5,310 bases of DNA from Cyanobacteria bacterium UBA9971 (GTDB lineage Bacteria; Cyanobacteriota; Vampirovibrionia; Gastranaerophilales; UBA9971), in the NCBI GenBank assembly GCA_003499955.1, contig DNRP01000072.1, positions 18,201 to 23,510 of the forward strand, given 5' to 3'. The position numbers were made by a program, and so were the translations under genes. Within the stretch, counting starts at the first letter, position 1, and each line of letters opens with the position of its first letter. The notes beneath the pieces are model-generated. The model saw only the letters and a list, made by a program, of their open reading frames with translations. It was not told where the DNA came from and did not search any database. Below, in pieces: positions 5,147-5,310 of this stretch.

Positions 5147-5218
5147 ACCCTGAATCACCAGGTAGGGGCATAAAACTACGGCTCTCTGGTTCGCCTTGTT
5201 TTGCAGCCAGTTCAGGGT
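5147..5218. repeat. intergenic palindromic repeat with enlarged structured loop
   Basis: ACCCTGAA (5147-5154) and TTCAGGGT (5211-5218) are perfect inverted arms 56 bases apart. Inside, ACCAG-GTAG (5157-5165) can pair with CTAC (5176-5179) and CTGGT (5186-5190), forming a nested stem with a 6-base bulge. On the minus strand the flanks read TGTCACCCTGAACT and TTCAGGGTCTA. These match, from memory, a widespread intergenic repeat type in which the two halves normally sit only a few bases apart. The copy starts 30 bases after the transporter stop. Confidence 0.6.
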
Positions 5219-5230
5219 GACAAAGTACTA

Positions 5231-5274
5231 TTGACAGATCCTTCAGCTTCGTCTCAGGATGACAATTCTGTCAA
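5231..5274. repeat. second intergenic palindromic repeat (CAGGATGACA type)
   Basis: TTGACAGA (5231-5238) and TCTGTCAA (5267-5274) form perfect outer arms, and ATCCT (5238-5242) and AGGAT (5256-5260) form an inner stem around a GCTTCG-containing loop. CAGGRTGACA occurs here at 5255-5264 and, in the first element, at 5213-5222, so the two units are related. The minus-strand reading, TGTCATCCTGAG...GAAGGATCTGTCA, resembles short palindromes found scattered between genes in many bacteria (recollection, not searched). Confidence 0.65.
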
Positions 5275-5310
5275 GAACTTACTTTTTATAATTTCTGCGC
5301 CGAAGTATTT
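5254..5310 (-). CDS. possible 3' end of a gene leaving the window
   Basis: On the minus strand the edge sequence reads KYFGAEIIKSKFLTELSS and then TGA at 5254-5256, with codons that look ordinary for coding DNA. The last residues would be encoded by the outer arm of the palindromic repeat. The other two minus frames stop sooner, after NTSAQKL or ILRRRNYKK, and either could equally be the true end. With fewer than 20 codons visible, neither the frame nor the product can be established. Confidence 0.25.
   Translation of the reverse strand, partial: KYFGAEIIKSKFLTELSS

Noticed and set aside
1..5310. CRISPR array, transposase, prophage, toxin-antitoxin or defence locus
   Set aside because: No regularly spaced repeats, recombinase motifs or known defence domains were seen in any frame; the small genes are orphans with no toxin-antitoxin pairing evident.

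Overview
This AT-rich window looks like part of a bacterial chromosome. It carries Shine-Dalgarno-type starts (AGGAG or GAGG placed 6-9 bases before ATG), intrinsic terminators and well-spaced genes on both strands. The likely source is an uncultured, low-GC, gut-type bacterium. Two small proteins begin with a short segment ending in F-L-G or F-T-G, a style I associate with Vampirovibrionia/Gastranaerophilales, but this rests on memory. A clostridial source cannot be excluded, and no rRNA or marker gene settles it.

Layout: (a) 1-513, a 76-residue proline/glutamine-rich small protein (+) preceded by a 13-bp tandem repeat and followed by a textbook terminator. (b) 514-736, a gene-poor stretch with several hairpins, probably the 3' untranslated and terminator zone of the next gene. 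(c) 737-1657 (-), a UV damage endonuclease (UvsE/UvdE). (d) 1658-1774, a divergent control region with a perfect 10-bp inverted repeat running into a TATAAT box. (e) 1775-2647 (+), a DUF89/ARMT1-like metal-dependent phosphatase. (f) 2697-2733, a 16-bp bidirectional terminator whose right arm contains the stop codon of a 44-residue gene (2731-2865, -), with a possible 17-codon leader upstream. (g) 3082-3459 (-), a 125-residue protein of unknown function. (h) 3687-5117 (+), an MFS sugar transporter resembling the SLC45/sucrose-transporter group, transcribed divergently from the 125-residue gene. (i) 5147-5274, intergenic palindromic repeats, then possibly the last codons of a minus-strand gene leaving the window.

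How the genes relate: UvsE nicks DNA next to UV photoproducts, and DUF89 proteins are proposed to clear damaged phosphometabolites. Their divergent promoters share one control region, so co-regulation of two damage-handling functions is plausible but unproven. The transporter appears to be monocistronic and unrelated. I see no CRISPR array, rRNA or tRNA gene, transposase, phage gene or obvious defence system. The most unusual material is the small-gene region at 2697-3459, the palindromes in the two divergent promoters, two atypical positions in UvsE, and the enlarged repeat at 5147-5218.
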